A DNA stretch of 64,000 bases from Trogon surrucura (taxonomy: Eukaryota > Chordata > Aves > Trogoniformes > Trogonidae): positions 6,864,001 through 6,928,000 of the forward strand of contig CM036623.1 of NCBI GenBank assembly GCA_020746105.1. Reading direction: 5' to 3'. The notes below the pieces were generated by a model. The model was given only the letters and a program-made list of their open reading frames with translations, was not told the origin of the DNA and searched no databases. The position numbers and the translations under genes were made by a program. The stretch's first letter is position 1; each line of letters opens with the position of its first letter. Shown one piece after another: positions 13,360 to 27,309 of this stretch.

Positions 13360-13397
13360 AATTGTAATTTATAATTTAGATTATAACTATTACAATT
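13360..13397. repeat. AT-rich hairpin, 16-bp stem
   Basis: The left arm 13360-13375 (AATTGTAAT then TTATAAT) pairs with 13380-13397 (ATTATAA, two unpaired bases, ATTACAATT) around the 4-nt loop TTAG. The only flaw is a 2-nt bulge. There is no neighbouring coding sequence, so a transcription terminator role is not implied. Confidence 0.65.
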
Positions 13398-16300
13398 TAA
13401 TATAAACACTACAACAATTGTAAAGATAATTCAAACTCCTAAACTGACAAAGATTCTGTTGCTTGAGTTTATGAGTTGCGATGAGTCATCAGGAGCAAGT
13501 TTTAGGAATAAGGGGGTTTATCTGTGTGTCTGCTTTTTAAAGAACTTTAACTCTTAGGAAATGAATAGGGCTTGGCAACAGCTATATAAGCTATAACATT
13601 CTCATTTCAAGAAACTTCATTTAAATTTACGTACAGAGTGCGCTAGACACTTTATAGCCTATCTATGGTTATAAAGACTTGGTTCATGTCCCAGAGAGCT
13701 TCTGCTCTAACTTGAAGACTTGATGACTAGAGTGGAGAGAACGCAGAATAAAGAAAACTGAGTTTTGTAGGATAGCAACTATACAGCTAACAATATGGAG
13801 TAATATTTATTATACATTAGAAGGATGTATTTGGAAATGAAATCCACGTGGCTCAATATGAAAATAAGTTCTAATATGCCCTAGCCTGTATGTTGAATTA
13901 AAATTGAAACTTATGTAAGGTCTTGATTAGATGAGAGACTTATTAAAATTGTAATCCTCTGTTTTTTCTTGACTGTTGCTGGATTATTGTTTTTTTCTTA
14001 CCAAAGAGGAGGTCATGTAATTATTGTACATGTCTTTTCATTGCTCCTTTGAGATTTTCTGGATATGAATAAATTATTATTATTTAAAATTTCACATCAC
14101 TGGCACACTGCTTCTGGGGAATCGTATCAGCTCTTTACCCATTTTGAATTCTGTCATTTGTATTTTTTTTTTAACTACAAAAATCACTACTTAAATAAAC
14201 TGCATTAGTCTTTATCTACTTTCGTATTTTAACTAGAGGAAAATAAACACATTTCCTGCAGTAAGAAAAAACAATCTCATTAGTTTGATGAATCTAGCAC
14301 TTCCTGAAGACCTCTTACAGATAATACAAAGACAGGAAAATACAACAATATGAAAGACCCAACAACACAGCATAATTTTATATAGTGTTGAAAAGCAAAG
14401 GTCTTCAAGCAGGGAAGGGTAAGATCACAATCTATAAATATTTTCAAGGCTTTCAAAGTGAGTGAAGGAAAGGAATTAATTTATATAGCTGGAAATAATA
14501 ATTCTGAAGGAACCACTAGATGAAATTCTATGGTCTGTTTTACTCATGAGGCCAGACTAAAAGATTATCATAAGGCCTTTCTGGCCTTAAGCCTGTAAAT
14601 CACACTACCCAAATAGAAGCAATTCACAAACACAATTATAGCTAAGGAAAAAAAAACAGTTTAACCAAGATAGTAAAAAAATTCTTAACAGTAAAATGCA
14701 TTGGATGTCCATGCTTTTAATGATCTCCAGCCTCCCTCCTTAAGTCCATCATTCCCATTTCTTCATGAAGAAAATAGAAATATCCAAAAAATAAATACTG
14801 CTGTAATTCAACACTGGGAGTAATATAGAATCTGATGATGTCCTAAGAACTAGAAAAAATTATGGCAACTCCCACTCATACCAGAGAGAGATTTGCTATG
14901 TCACAGGCACCTTGTCAGATCTATGCTCTACTACATAATTTTTCCAAAGTCTTAATCAGTCCAGAGACTCCATAAGATCCCTCTACCAACAAAAAATACG
15001 TCTGGGCATACTGCATACAAAGTAGTACCTTCATGTTTTAAAACAATGTTATAGCTTTTGTACTGTTAATCAAAAAAAAAAAAAAAAAAAGCATCTTAAC
15101 CAGTGAGAACTGCTAAGCTGAAGTTGCAGACTTTGCACTCTTTTCCATACCTCTGTCTTCCTACTAAAATTCAAATTGGAAGTAGTTGCGTGTACCACCT
15201 TCAGCAATTTATAATTACCAACTGTCAAAAGAAAGAAGGTTAGATTAAGAGTTTAGCAAGTAAATGGTATGACTGGTACTGCAGAATACAAAGGTCAGTC
15301 CAGGTGACCCAAAGGACTTTTTGCTCTGCTTCTAATATCTGTGACTCACTGACCTGCTGTTCTTCCAAAGACACTTCAACCATTCCTACGTTGCTTCTGT
15401 GCATTACCTCAAAGGGCCGGCAGTGAGGTGAGAGTCCAAAATACAAGTAGAAAATTCAGAAATGTTGTACATGTAGAAAGCAACAATGTGTGTTTCAGAT
15501 ACGAACCAGGGGCCAGATTTACAAATATATTTATCTGCCAAAAATGCTAATATGTGCTTCCTGAGATTTACAAAACTGAAACAGATAACTGGATGCTATT
15601 GAAAATCTGCGTCTTAAAGTCTATAAATACCCTTGTAAAATGCACCACTGGTGCATGTTGCACTGTATAAAGAACTGAGCCTCTCTGGATGGTTTCCAGG
15701 TGAAATAAAGCGAAAATCAAACGGATAGGTGCACACATACACTTGACTTGAAGAAATAGCAATATAGTGGGATTACATAAATAATAGCTGTGGTTGAAGC
15801 ATTATTTTCAGCTCATGGATGTAACAATGACAGTTAAGCAAGGAAACAAACATTGCTCTTATGTACATATCACAGTTCACCATACCCACAGAAACACAGT
15901 CTAGCTGCTCTTAAACCTGAGCAACCTGCTGGAAGAGAAGAGAGGATTGAGTTTGAGAGGGATGGGAAAGAACTCCAACACTCAGTCCATCTGCGCAAGG
16001 TAACTGACACTTCCTTCATCCTGAGAAGTCCTGGCGTAGTATAAAAAACACCTGCCCAGTTTTCAAGCGTTGCACGCCCTTGGCATTTTGTGAGCTTGGT
16101 GGAAGAATTTTGGCCCAAAGAAATTGTAGGTGCTTCCCACTTGCAGTGCAGTGGGACACTCTGCAGCCTGCACTTTCTCTGCCAGAACAGACCATTATGC
16201 TCTAATTCTTTGTCCTTTCTTCATGTGACTCTACCCATACCAGGGAATAAAGATTGCTAGGAGGCTTCTAATTTGATATTTTGGTTTTGCCTGGTTGCTT

Positions 16301-19300
16301 GCAGAAGTCTGCCTCTGTTATCGATATAGGAAATCTTCCTTAAGGTTACTAGGTGCTTTACATATTGAGATATAATACTTTATTATGTAAACTCACTCTT
16401 CTTTTAGACTTGAGTCTTTAAAAAACGGCTCGAATACTGCAAAACACCATGTTATCTTGAGTTTAAATTTCTTTATACGCCAAGAACTACACTTCTAGCT
16501 GGGAACAAAATTGCTATAATTTGACCAGCACACACAAGTCCACTTAAAGATCAGTAACTAGGTTTCTTTCAGCTAAATTCCCTGAAAGGTCTCATCTCAT
16601 ACATGTTCCAAGAGTTTTCCTAACAAATACTAATGCCAGACAAAATGCAGATAGTTTATTCGGGATTTTGTTTAACACACAGCTGGGGATGATATCAACT
16701 TTTACAAAATAATAATATTGTAGGGATTGTTGTAGAGAGCTTGTTTAGAAAGGGGGGAAACAGGTCCATCATTCCCTTGAGCCCTGGGGAAAAAGCTTTA
16801 CTACCATATTTCTCACTTTCCATGGGAAGGTTCAGTCTCTAGGTTATAGAGTTCACCTTCGTGAAAACACTGGCAATCCCCTTCCCCTCTTGACTGAAGG
16901 TGTGCCAAAAAGTAGATAAAATTTAAATGTATCATGGTGATGGAAAGAAATACGAGCAAGACAGAGTGGATGTTTCTGTTTAGCCTACCGATCAGTGGTG
17001 GAAGAATAAGAACCAAGTTTTCAAGGTACACTGCCCATGTAACATAAAACAGCTGTGCTAGGAGCAAGAATCAGAATAAAGCCATCTCTGCTCCAGCACA
17101 AACAAAATTTTATAGAGCCCTGACTCTCTCTCTCACTTTCCACTGCAGCTTTCCTTTCCCAAAGTGCCAAGGTAACATACGACCTTGCTATCCTACCTCA
17201 CAGGTCCTAAGCTGAGAGCAAGTAAGCTGATCATGAGGATCAGGCTTTGTCAGGTACAGAATAAAAACCAAAATGGTGCCAAATCAAAATAATTAGCATC
17301 TCCTTTGTCCCAATATCTGTGAGCATCCAGTGTAAGCTACACTGAATTACTGGACGCTGCACATGATCTTTATTTATCCAACTGGAAGATTCCAGTTTTG
17401 ATTTTAATATTTTCCCTTGTGCTTGAGTGGCCATAGATGACTTGTGCTGTGGAGGTCTTCTCCCCATCACTGAACACGGCAACACCACCCAGTTTGCTCA
17501 CAGAGTGTGAAAGCGCTGTGTAGAGACATCTTTTATCATCGTCATTCTGCCACGACATTATTTCCTGTATTAAGTCCTGAGTGTATCAGGTCATCAGCTG
17601 TGCAGTCGTTTGTCAGAAAGCTGGTTTAAACTAATCAAATGCAAAAGATTGCAACCTCAACATCAGGGAACACCAGTGCAGGGAGTCTGCTCAGCGCCAC
17701 CTGTTTTCCTGCAGCCACAGAGCTCTGTAATACACTTGTCATTGCAAGTGGCCAGCCATGAGCTTTGCACTGAATCTGCATGACCTCAGGACTGAAGCTT
17801 GCCAGGTCTGCTCAGTCTGAGCTCTCCTGACCTGCCTGCAGCTTTGTTTTACCCTGTTTAGCTGTGACAGCAATACTTCTATTTGTCTAGGTCTCTACAG
17901 CTAATTTGTTTCCCTTTTGTTTATCTTTGCATGCTATCACAGTAGTTTTACAAACCTCGCATTATAATGTAGCACAGAAAATACCAGTCTGACACATAAT
18001 AAGACGTGAAAAAAAGAGGAGGTGGTGTGGAGGAGCACAGGCATGGGGCACAGACTGGCTTCTGGAGGCCCCACAACCGCAAACAACTCCACAGGAGTCC
18101 ATTAGAAAACTGCAGATCTGGACATGGCCAAAACTGAGCTTAGCGGTGACAAAGAGTACAAAGAAATCCCAGCTAAAGTACATAAAAGGTGCCAAGTACA
18201 GTAAGCTGTGATTAACACGGACCTGCAAACCAAGAAAGAACCAAAATGCACAAGCATGTTAGCTAAAAGAGATCCAAGTGGATCCTACAGTGAAGAAGAA
18301 GAAACCACCAGCATCAGCATCATACCCCCCTCAGTGAAGGAGTCCAGGTGCTGACAATCACTGTAACACTCCCCACGGCCCCCAACCAGAATAAAAACAC
18401 TGGCATTAGGACCAGAGGGGCAGAAGAAAGGTGAGTGTAACATCAGGAACCGGGGTAGAAACCAAGTGCATGTATAACAATTTTAACCATCTCATTATTA
18501 CTGCTTTTGCTTTAATAACTAGATCTTGACTAATAAGTATTAGATTCTTAAATTTCAGTTACCTAACAACAAATTTTTGCCTTTATATATTTATACGGAT
18601 GCATGTGCATCCCTCAGGTGCACTTGCTTTTTGCCCAGGAAACAAGATTTTGAGCATAACGTGCTGGGTTCTGAAACTTCGGTTCTCACTGGGAGCCGCT
18701 CCATAGGTTACACTAGAACTCTGCTAGTCAGGTTACGGACAGGAATTCAAGTAAAACAACAAAAAAAAACCAATAAAAAATATAAATAATTTCCTACTGC
18801 ACAAACAAAGTACAAATAAGAATTAAAATTCAGACACGCCGTTCCAGCACTACTGATTTTGCACAGTAGCTCTTTTACTTGCTGTACTTTATTAAAATCC
18901 TTTCATCTGCTCTTCGGCAGATATGTAAGCTTTAAAAAAAATTTTGCAGTAAAACGATGCCACCTAACCAGCTTAGCTTATTTTGCTGCACTAGAATATC
19001 CCTAACTGCATGGCAGTCCCATAAAATTGTGGTTTTGGTAATAGAACCAAGAGGGACTGCAGTTATGAGGATCCTTCTGCAAATGTCTATGACAATATAG
19101 TCAAAAGTACTTTATTCTGGGCTTAATGTTCTAGCAAAGAAAAGCCCCCCAAAAGTACTCCGGAACATTTATGTCACAGCGTGCATGATGGAATGAAACT
19201 ATCCATGGTCTAGTTTTATCGTGCCGGGCAAATTTTTGTTGCTGTGTGTTGACATCTAAAAGTGATTAGCATACCAGAGAGAGATGCAGTGCCATCCCTA

Positions 19301-22008
19301 GCTCTTTGTCAGAAAAAGAGAAGCTTCATTTTAGGTAGCATTTCAGAAATTTTTGGAACAAGGAAGGCTGATGAAAACCCTTGCCGCAGTTAAGTCAAAT
19401 GTCAGCCCTGAAACCAGTCTGGGAGTCGCAGATTTCTCAGTCTCTGCTTACCAAAGGAGAGAAAAAGAACACAAATCACAGCTTTAAAAAACTTCACAAC
19501 TGTAGAAGAAAATAAGCCAACTTTTTTTTTTTTTTTTAATCTTTGCACCTTCTGTAGTCATTTGCATGAACATAACATGGTGTAAAATCACCCCGACAGC
19601 TGAGGAAAAAGAGAATTTTGAATCGTAGCCTTGTTTATTGATTTTGAATAAAATAAAGCGCATGGCTGTATCCGGAGAAGAGGTCAAATGCTTCAAAAAG
19701 CACACAGGTACATTCAGATGCACAGTGAGGTGCTACCTGTAACTTTAAAAATCTACCTCAGGCCTCAAAGGAGTGCAGGTTCCCCATATAACCAAAGGGA
19801 AAAAAAACACCAGGTGCTTCTAAAGAATGATTGACAACAGTGAAATTAAGGCTTCCTGCTGCCTTATTTGGGTACCTTTAATCACCTACTAAATGTATCC
19901 CTGTCCTCCAAGGAGGACACGTGGAACTGAGGTGCCAAATGTCGACACCTTAACGGGTTGCGAGTGTAGGCACTGAAGATAATTCTCTTTTTCTGCCACC
20001 ATAGTGTAAACACACAGTCAGCCCACTCTGAATGAGAAGAAATTGCATGCAGCACTTGCGCTTTTTTTGTCCTTTAACCATGCAAGCTGGAGATGGAAAA
20101 TGTTTATACATTCCCATTTTATATTGTTTAATGAATGTTTAGCTGCTTGAAGCAACAGAAGCCTATTACTTCCTTTGGAAGTTGTTTTACAACATAAACA
20201 TTCTTGCAGAAAATTTTGTTTCCGTTTTCCTACTTCATGTAATTGCAAAAGATATTCCTTTCTATCATGAAAAGTAATTCTGGCAATTTCTGTTGTGCTG
20301 GTGAGCCTACATTTTCAGAAGTATACTTGCATGTACTCAACCACTTGTATGATTCATTATTTAGAAAATTTAAATTTTTATAATTTTTTTTCATATGTCA
20401 GTTCCTTCTACCTGCTGAACAAGCCTATTTCCTATTTCTCTTCACTCCTCTTCATATAAGACAGTTTTCTTCTTTTGTTATGGCATGTCCATCATCTATC
20501 ATTTGCTCAAAACAGTGCTGCTATGAGCACTGCTTAGATTCTTCCCCTCCCTTTAGCTTTTTTACATAAAGAAAAGTTGATTGTCTGTAAAATGGAGGAG
20601 TACCTGTAAGCTGGAGTAGGCTATACATGGTGTCTGGTTATAGTCAAGGTTTCTCATAAAGCCTTACTGTTCTGCCTTTTACAGACCATACCATACCTAC
20701 ATCATCAGATGAAAATCCTTTAGAGTAACACAAAGGACAAAAAGCAGCCTCACCCCCAACACTCACACGGAGCCACCTCCCTTTACCTCAACCACCCTGA
20801 CATGCGTGACCACATGAACCTCAGGTCTCTGCTCCACGTTGAGAGCCCTGGTTATCTGCCAAGCATTCAGGTTTTGCTCAGCTAGCATGATAGTTCCCCT
20901 TTCATCTTTTATCCTACAAGACAAGGCACTGATACAAGTCACATTTAATTTCTCTTCCTAATGAATGGCCATGTTACTCACATGTAACATAAAGTGTACA
21001 TCAGGACTGAAATCCACTGTCAGAGGGTACCAGGTGGACAGCATATCAAGAATTACATTTAAGGGTAGTACAGAAAATCCTACATTCCCAGAGAAACTTC
21101 CTTATATTGGTACCAGTGTCAGTAAATCCAGGATATTAATTTAGCCTTCTTTTTCATCATTCCATCATTACACTCTGGATGATCACATGCCTGCAGTATG
21201 AAATGTATGAAACGATGCAGACTCATTTAAAGCAATACGGTGAGATTACTGACACAATTATTTTCAACACAGGATAGGAACATTCCCTTCTCTGCTATCA
21301 ATATTTGCTTTAAAAAAAAAAAAAAACAGGTCCTTTATCAGCTCTGAGTTTTCACCTAACTGAAATTAGCCGCATTAATCTTCTCTTCTGCAATAAAAAA
21401 CACGTATAAAAATTACACAGCGATAGCCTTAATACCATCCATTTTCCAATTCAAATGCTAAACTAGATGCTCACACTGCTACTTGGACACATTACTCTAG
21501 GGTGGCAGATTTGTCACTATAGCAGGAAAATGCTTTTCTTTTATGCTTTGACTCCTTTTTAAGTCAGCTGAAGATCACCTTATTTCTTCCCATTTTAAAC
21601 ACACACGGAGAAAAAAAAAAAAAAGAAAACGTGGAGTATGGGGAAAACAGCCGTTTTCTTTTTTTTTTTCTAAAGAGTGCATTGAAAGATTAGCAGCACA
21701 CAGGAGGAAAAGCACAACGATGCTGTAAAATAACCCGGTGTCCCGTACTTAAAAATGAAAAAGATGAATACAAATTCATTCCATGAGGTTAGCTTGCTTT
21801 GCTTTTCACAGACACCGGCAGCTAGGATTTGCATAAAGCAGAACTTCAGGTTTGCTTTGCCATAGCCTGACATTCTGAGCCTAACAAAGGCTGCCTACGA
21901 TTTCCAGGTCTTTTTGCCCTTCAAGTAAACTGTAATAAGCAAAGGGAAGACGCACGCAAGGGCCCCTGCACCGGAACGCTCCCCGCTCCTCTGCGGCAGG
22001 AGGAGATT
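13398..22008. other. unique AT-rich sequence
   Basis: About 8.6 kb with no recognisable gene, RNA gene or transposon. It contains an A18 run (15072-15089) and shorter A or T runs near 19520, 21311 and 21610. Open frames such as 15870-16118, 17962-18228 and 17370-17558 on minus stay under 90 codons and match nothing I recognise. Confidence 0.5.
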
Positions 22009-22020
22009 GCCATCTACTGG
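22009..22020 (-). promoter_or_regulatory. CTCF-like binding motif
   Basis: On minus the 12-mer reads CCAGTAGATGGC, which fits the CTCF core CCASYAGRKGGC at every position. It lies about 170 bp from a CpG-rich block. Known: CTCF marks insulators and loop anchors and depends on motif direction. Inferred: occupancy here. A 12-mer will also occur by chance, so confidence is moderate. Confidence 0.4.
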
Positions 22021-22180
22021 TCTCTGGCCTCTGCACCAAGCCCAGCAAAGGCTATTGTCGAGTGAGCCACCCCTGCAGCAAATTTCTTTAGAGCAGAAGA
22101 TATTTTTCTTCTCCCATATTCAAAGCGCAGATTTGCATAAATAGGCATTTATTTGAAAAAAAATAAAGCCAGGCTATGCG

Positions 22181-23030
22181 GTCACCTGTTGCAACCCAGC
22201 TGCGCGGGGAGTTGATGCGACAGACGGCGAGAGGCATCCGCACGATGCGAAGTTGTGCTGTGTCAAAGACAAGGCTAAATGACGGCGGTGCAACAGCGCA
22301 AAGATTCTGACACGTGTCTGGACCGCACGGCGCATCTCTGCCGCAACCTGATTCTTTCGAATGGCAAGGGAACGCTGTTTTGTCAGAAAAGTGTAAGCTG
22401 GAAAAGCAGGACTGTGCAGACAGCCCGAGGACACGCTGTGTCTGCGTGGCACCGCGCGGAAGTCTCACAAGTTTCTGCATCGTACCCTCACCACGGCAGC
22501 GCGGCTTTTGGCACAGGGTGTCACGCCTGCCGCCGAGCACGCTCAGGCCTGTCGCCGCAGCTGCCAGCGAGCCTCCCATTCTTGGGCAGCGGTGCCTCAA
22601 GACACCCCATGACATCATGCTTCTGCGTAAGATCGTCCTGCTCATGGCTGCCCAGCTCACCCCTCTTTGGGGCATCGTGCCTTTCTTGCAACGCTGACAG
22701 AAAGGCGTGGATGCCCATTCGCTGTCTAGTTAAATTGCCCGTGTAAATGAGGATGGTGCTAAAACACCACACTGCAAGCAGAAGCAGCTGACACGGGCGC
22801 ATATTCCACTTCCCCAGCTCTGCTCAGGGCCACTGAGCTCTCACGGGGTAGGTGGGCAGTACAGCAGCACCTAAACTGTGACACGGCAACCGGCCCCTGC
22901 ATGTTGTTCAGGGTGCTGGAAGAGAAGCGCGCAGCGGTGTCACGGTCCCGCTCCGTTCCCCGCAGAACCACGCAGCAGCCGCACGAGCACGGGCAAGCAC
23001 ACACACTGCCCTGCGCTGAAGCGTCACTTT
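22181..23030. promoter_or_regulatory. CpG-rich block, possible CpG island
   Basis: By hand count, 22181-22560 holds about 34 CpG in 380 bp at a GC content in the high fifties, so CpG is not depleted as it is in the surrounding AT-rich DNA. A second cluster lies at 22921-23030. Such blocks in birds are usually unmethylated promoters or enhancers. I see no TATA box, no convincing first exon and no known protein. The overlapping open frames on both strands (22088-22675 minus, 195 codons; 22279-22746 plus, 155 codons) follow from low stop density in GC-rich DNA. A promoter for a transcript I cannot recognise, or an orphan island, are both possible. Confidence 0.55.
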
Positions 23031-25937
23031 CTCTCAGTTTTTGAGTCCAACAGAAAATAGCCTTGAGGTGGCACACAAGGCTGTTCAACAGGAATACAGC
23101 GCTAGGCTACGTATAAGTGGAATGGAGTCATTAAAAAAAATATTTTGTGTGGTAAGAGTCTAACGGAGCAGGGCACATCAATGGCTACACCCCCACAGCA
23201 GCACCTGACCGTGTTCTGCAGTGTTACCAACAAATACTTGAGCCTCGAAACATCTGATACTCAGGAGTAACTCATTACTCTGAGGTTCCTGAGGGCTTAA
23301 CTCCGCATCCCCTGCCATCCAGCCTGCCCTCCTGGTTACCTGGGATGTTGGTAAAGAAGTTGCTGGGCAGAGAAACAGGCTGAGACAACTGAAAACCAGA
23401 AACGATTTCTTAATCATTCTGGTAGTTAATTTAGATGTAAAGCAGTTAATCACTAAATGCAGTACTCTCTGCATTACATTTCAGTTTAATAGGAGCATAA
23501 GCATAGAGATAGCATCAATATCCATGTGCGTGTGGGTGCGTGCACATGTGTGCATCTGTAAAGCTTGGAACTTCTGCTCTGGTATTCTGTTTTCTATCCA
23601 GAGCAGTACCTTTTAAGAGAGCAGACTCTCAAAAAGCGGGCATTTCAATGCAAAAGTTAAGGGAAATATTTCACTGATATAAAAAATGCTTTGAATAATT
23701 ATTTTACTTATTTTTCAGTCACTGAGGAAAAAATCCAAGAAACCAAAATCCTGTTTTAAATGAAATTTCAATCCAGCTTCTTTTATAGCAAAGCTGCCTT
23801 CTCTTCCTTAATATATTGTTCAAAATTCTTAATGCTGCAATGCACTAGAATTCATGTTTGCAGTTATTTCTCTATAACTATTTCATCCCTTTCCTAATCA
23901 GTATGCTGTATGACTGCATATTTAGTACATATCCCTTAGACTGATTCCTTCCTCCCAGATGAATTGTTTAACATTTTTCTACATTAAACTGCATTTGCTA
24001 CCTGGTAGTTCACTTATTTAAATGATCCAGAATCTTCTGTGTTTTGGTTTAGTTTTTACCACCCGTTTTATTACTTTTAGAAAACAAAAACTACATAAAT
24101 AAATGGAATAAAAACAACAATAAATACTACAAAATTCAGTTTTTAAAAAGATTTCCAACAGCTTTTTTGTTATCCGTTCTTTTCCCTAGGATAAAGTCAG
24201 AACGCTGTTTTTCATTAGAAACTAAAATGAATACTTCGAATTAAACGTGTCTGTAATAATATCAAAGACAATTCTGAAATAATGCGGTCAGATATAAATT
24301 GAGTGAACGTACCTCTCTTGGTTTTGTAAGCATGAATTTACAACCTATAAATAAGGAGTAAGATCATCAAGGACTCATCTTTATGCAAATGATTCATAGT
24401 TTTAGAACTTGCTTAGCAGAGCAATGAAGCACTATTTTCAAAATGTGCATCTGGCCAGTACTTACATATTAGAGTGCAATACCTTTATGATCAGGTACAG
24501 ACACGATAAAATCTGAGTCCTGCCCTATGTTGATCCCACATGAGGCATATTTAAAACATGTTTTCATAAACATTTTTATTCTAGAGGAAAGCAATTTATA
24601 TTGCGGCGCCTATTATCTGATTAGGGTGAGATTTTATCAACCTATCCAGTGCAGCGCTCTACCTGAGTTTCATTTGCAGCAGTGAAAGTCCCGTTTCCAC
24701 TTCCTTCTCAATTTGTAACAATAAGGAAGCCTTCTTTTACCTACCATTTATTAAAGAGCAGAAACAGAGAAAATTCTCTCTACAACAGTCGCCCAAGAAA
24801 TTAAGTAGTAAACTGCTTCGCGGAACATGCATAGCTCCACCAACCAGACCAAGACCTCTGCTGCCCTGTTTTCAAATGGGCCTCCAAAACCGTGTTCACC
24901 TGATGGTGTCGCAGCTTTTTTCAACGTGGGTGACATCCACTTCTGTGCCAAAGGGGTTATTTGCCTTCTTAAGACTTAATATAAATATTACATGAACACT
25001 ATCCTGGTCTCTCCCATGCCCCTATAAAGCCTGGAGCATGTTTTAATGGCTCAATCTCTTTCGTGTCTTTACAAGGGTGTCTGGTTTTCTTTGAATCTTG
25101 CTGTTTGTATTTCTTATCACAAAGCCTTTGCTATAGACACGTTACCACTGGCAAGCATTGCAGGATGGAGCAAGTTGTAATTTCTTACATTTGTGCTCCC
25201 TGCTTTAATCAGAAAGGCATTTATATAAACCCCTTCTCCTAAAATCTATCCTGCCTTTCCAGAGCTCTCAGATCCACAGGCTGAATCCTCCTGAAGACGT
25301 GTGTGCTGCACATTCCCTTTCCCGCCGTGTAGCCTTGCAGGAAGATCACGGCATGAACCCGCGCCCCTTCTGCGCGCCACGTAACCAGAGGGGACCTCAA
25401 GGTGCACAGAAGTCCAACCACACATCACCCTTGCTTCGCACGGCAGCCCAGCAGCCGAGCCATTTGCAGGCTGCTCTGCGCAACTGGCTGCATTTTCCAG
25501 TTTGTGCTAGTTCACAGTGGCATTACTGAACGTCCTTTTTTTTACTTTCATCAGGCTTTTTTGAGACGTTACCTACCTATCTATACTGCAGCTCCTGTTA
25601 CTGCAGTATCTCAGGATTTACTGTCTTTACCCCCACGTTTCCCTTAAGACTGGAAAATAAAAGGGGAAGAGTGTGGGCACACAGAGAGAAACAACTGTGT
25701 TGCCACACAGAGCTCTCGGGCAGCACAAGGCAGGGGTCCAGGTGTCCAGCATTTTAAACTAGAATCCATCTCGCTTCATCCTATTTCTCAGCACTGTTTG
25801 CAGCACAAATCACATAATTCTACAAAGGACATACAAGGATTAGAAAAACAGAGGGAAACACATGCCTCTGTGTGAATGGCATGGAGATTAGGAGCTGACT
25901 TGCATCTGAAAGGACCGAGTTTCAGTTGGTACAAAGT
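23031..25937. other. unique sequence
   Basis: No gene or named repeat recognised. The short overlapping frames at 25239-25647 lie in a mildly GC-rich patch and show no domain. Confidence 0.5.
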
Positions 25938-26000
25938 GGTCTGATTTTATTGACATCAGTGAAGCTACATTATTTACACCAGCTTAGGACCAAGCTCAGA
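25938..26000. repeat. ancient sauropsid interspersed repeat, relic
   Basis: The segment (ATTGACATCAGTGAAGC, then TTTACACCAGCTTAGG) resembles a widespread old repeat of reptiles and birds with the theme ATTGACTTCAGTGGAGTTAC followed by TTTACACCAGCTGAGGATC. I recognise the theme but cannot name the family with certainty. Related relics appear near 42428, 44680, 44818 and 52112. Confidence 0.45.
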
Positions 26001-27309
26001 AGCTTCAACAACTGAACATTTCCAGCCAAATGAAAAGGAGGCTGCCAGGAGACTTGTTTATGGCTTAAAAATAATGAGTGGGATCCCACTAGGATCTAGG
26101 TAGCAATTTGTTAAGCTATGAGGGCAAGACCTAGGGGCAAATCCGGGGCTGAAAAACATTTCCATCCAAAAACTGCTGCCACACCAAATAAGCTACCTAG
26201 CAACACAGACAGACTCCCTGGTGCTAATGAATTTAAACATAGCATAGATACATTACCACCTATGGCTCCTTCCCTCCAAATCGCCCAGATGAGCTCCAAC
26301 TCAATAAAATGAAGACAACAAATGTTTCTGAACCCGAAGGTGCGTTCGGTGTTTTGTCATTTTCACCCTGAAGTTCATTGCAAACTGTGCCTACCGACTC
26401 ACACAATTTCATTCTCTCAGAACAGGATCCTCTTGTCAGTCTTTTCACCTCCCTCCTGCTCTGCTCTGCATCACCAACTCTGACATGCAGTAGCACGTTG
26501 GTGGAAACAGAGAAAAAGAAGGAGACCTAACAAGAAATCATTTCTCTTTTGACCCGAGACTGCAAAACTTAGGAGCATTCTGGCACTCTGCGAGGTTAAT
26601 ATTACAGCAAAATAGCACATCACAGCAGCAAGTATAAAACACTATCTTTTTTCTCTGTCTGTGCACTGAGTGGGCTGAGAGTTTTTATTTCATACTTCAT
26701 TTACACCTTGCTGAGTGATGCCACAGAAATGGCAGAAGTTTCATCTCCTCCCACTTCTGCAACAGCACAATATGTGTAACAGCAGCAGCTCCCACACCGC
26801 TCACTGGAAGCTCAGGCCTGACGCCGATCACAGGTTCATATCTGCTTTTCCTGCTTGACATTCTCAGATGCTAGAAAACATCTTTTATTTTGTTATTAAA
26901 GCTTGCTGCAGAACTAACAGCTGACTGAAAAGCTGCTTGAGAATTTTAATCACTAAAAACACTGAGGTTTTCCTCAAAAGCTCTTCATAAGGAAAAATGG
27001 GAGAGCAAATTAACATAAAATCTGTTTAGGAAAATGTTGAAATGAAGAGGGCGAGCGCTTGGATGTAAGACAGACAGTCTGAAGCAAGCAGAAAGGGGTA
27101 AAGCTGTAGATCCTTTGTTTGTCAGCGTTGGTTCACTGCAAATGCAGCAAACACCACATCTGAAAATCTAGAAACTTTCCAGAGAAGTCAGAGAAAACTC
27201 ATGCTAAACAAGGTCAGAGGACTGTGAAGAACAGCCAGTACCACTCACAAAAGGTAAACATAGAGGACTCAAGTCCTAAGCAAGCCCAAGAGTCCTGCAA
27301 GGTGCTCAA
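26001..27309. other. unique sequence
   Basis: No gene recognised. Short open frames at 26111-26496 have no domain. Confidence 0.5.

Noticed and set aside
17370-17558. 62-codon minus frame that reads like a real protein segment
   Set aside because: I could not connect it to a family or to a neighbouring exon; it ends quickly in a stop.
20585-20620. TCTGTAAAATGGAGGAG as MIR tail
   Set aside because: The match is short, without head or core, and could be chance.
22088-22746. 195- and 155-codon frames on opposite strands
   Set aside because: Several frames are open at once in CpG-rich DNA and none shows a domain. Low stop density explains them.
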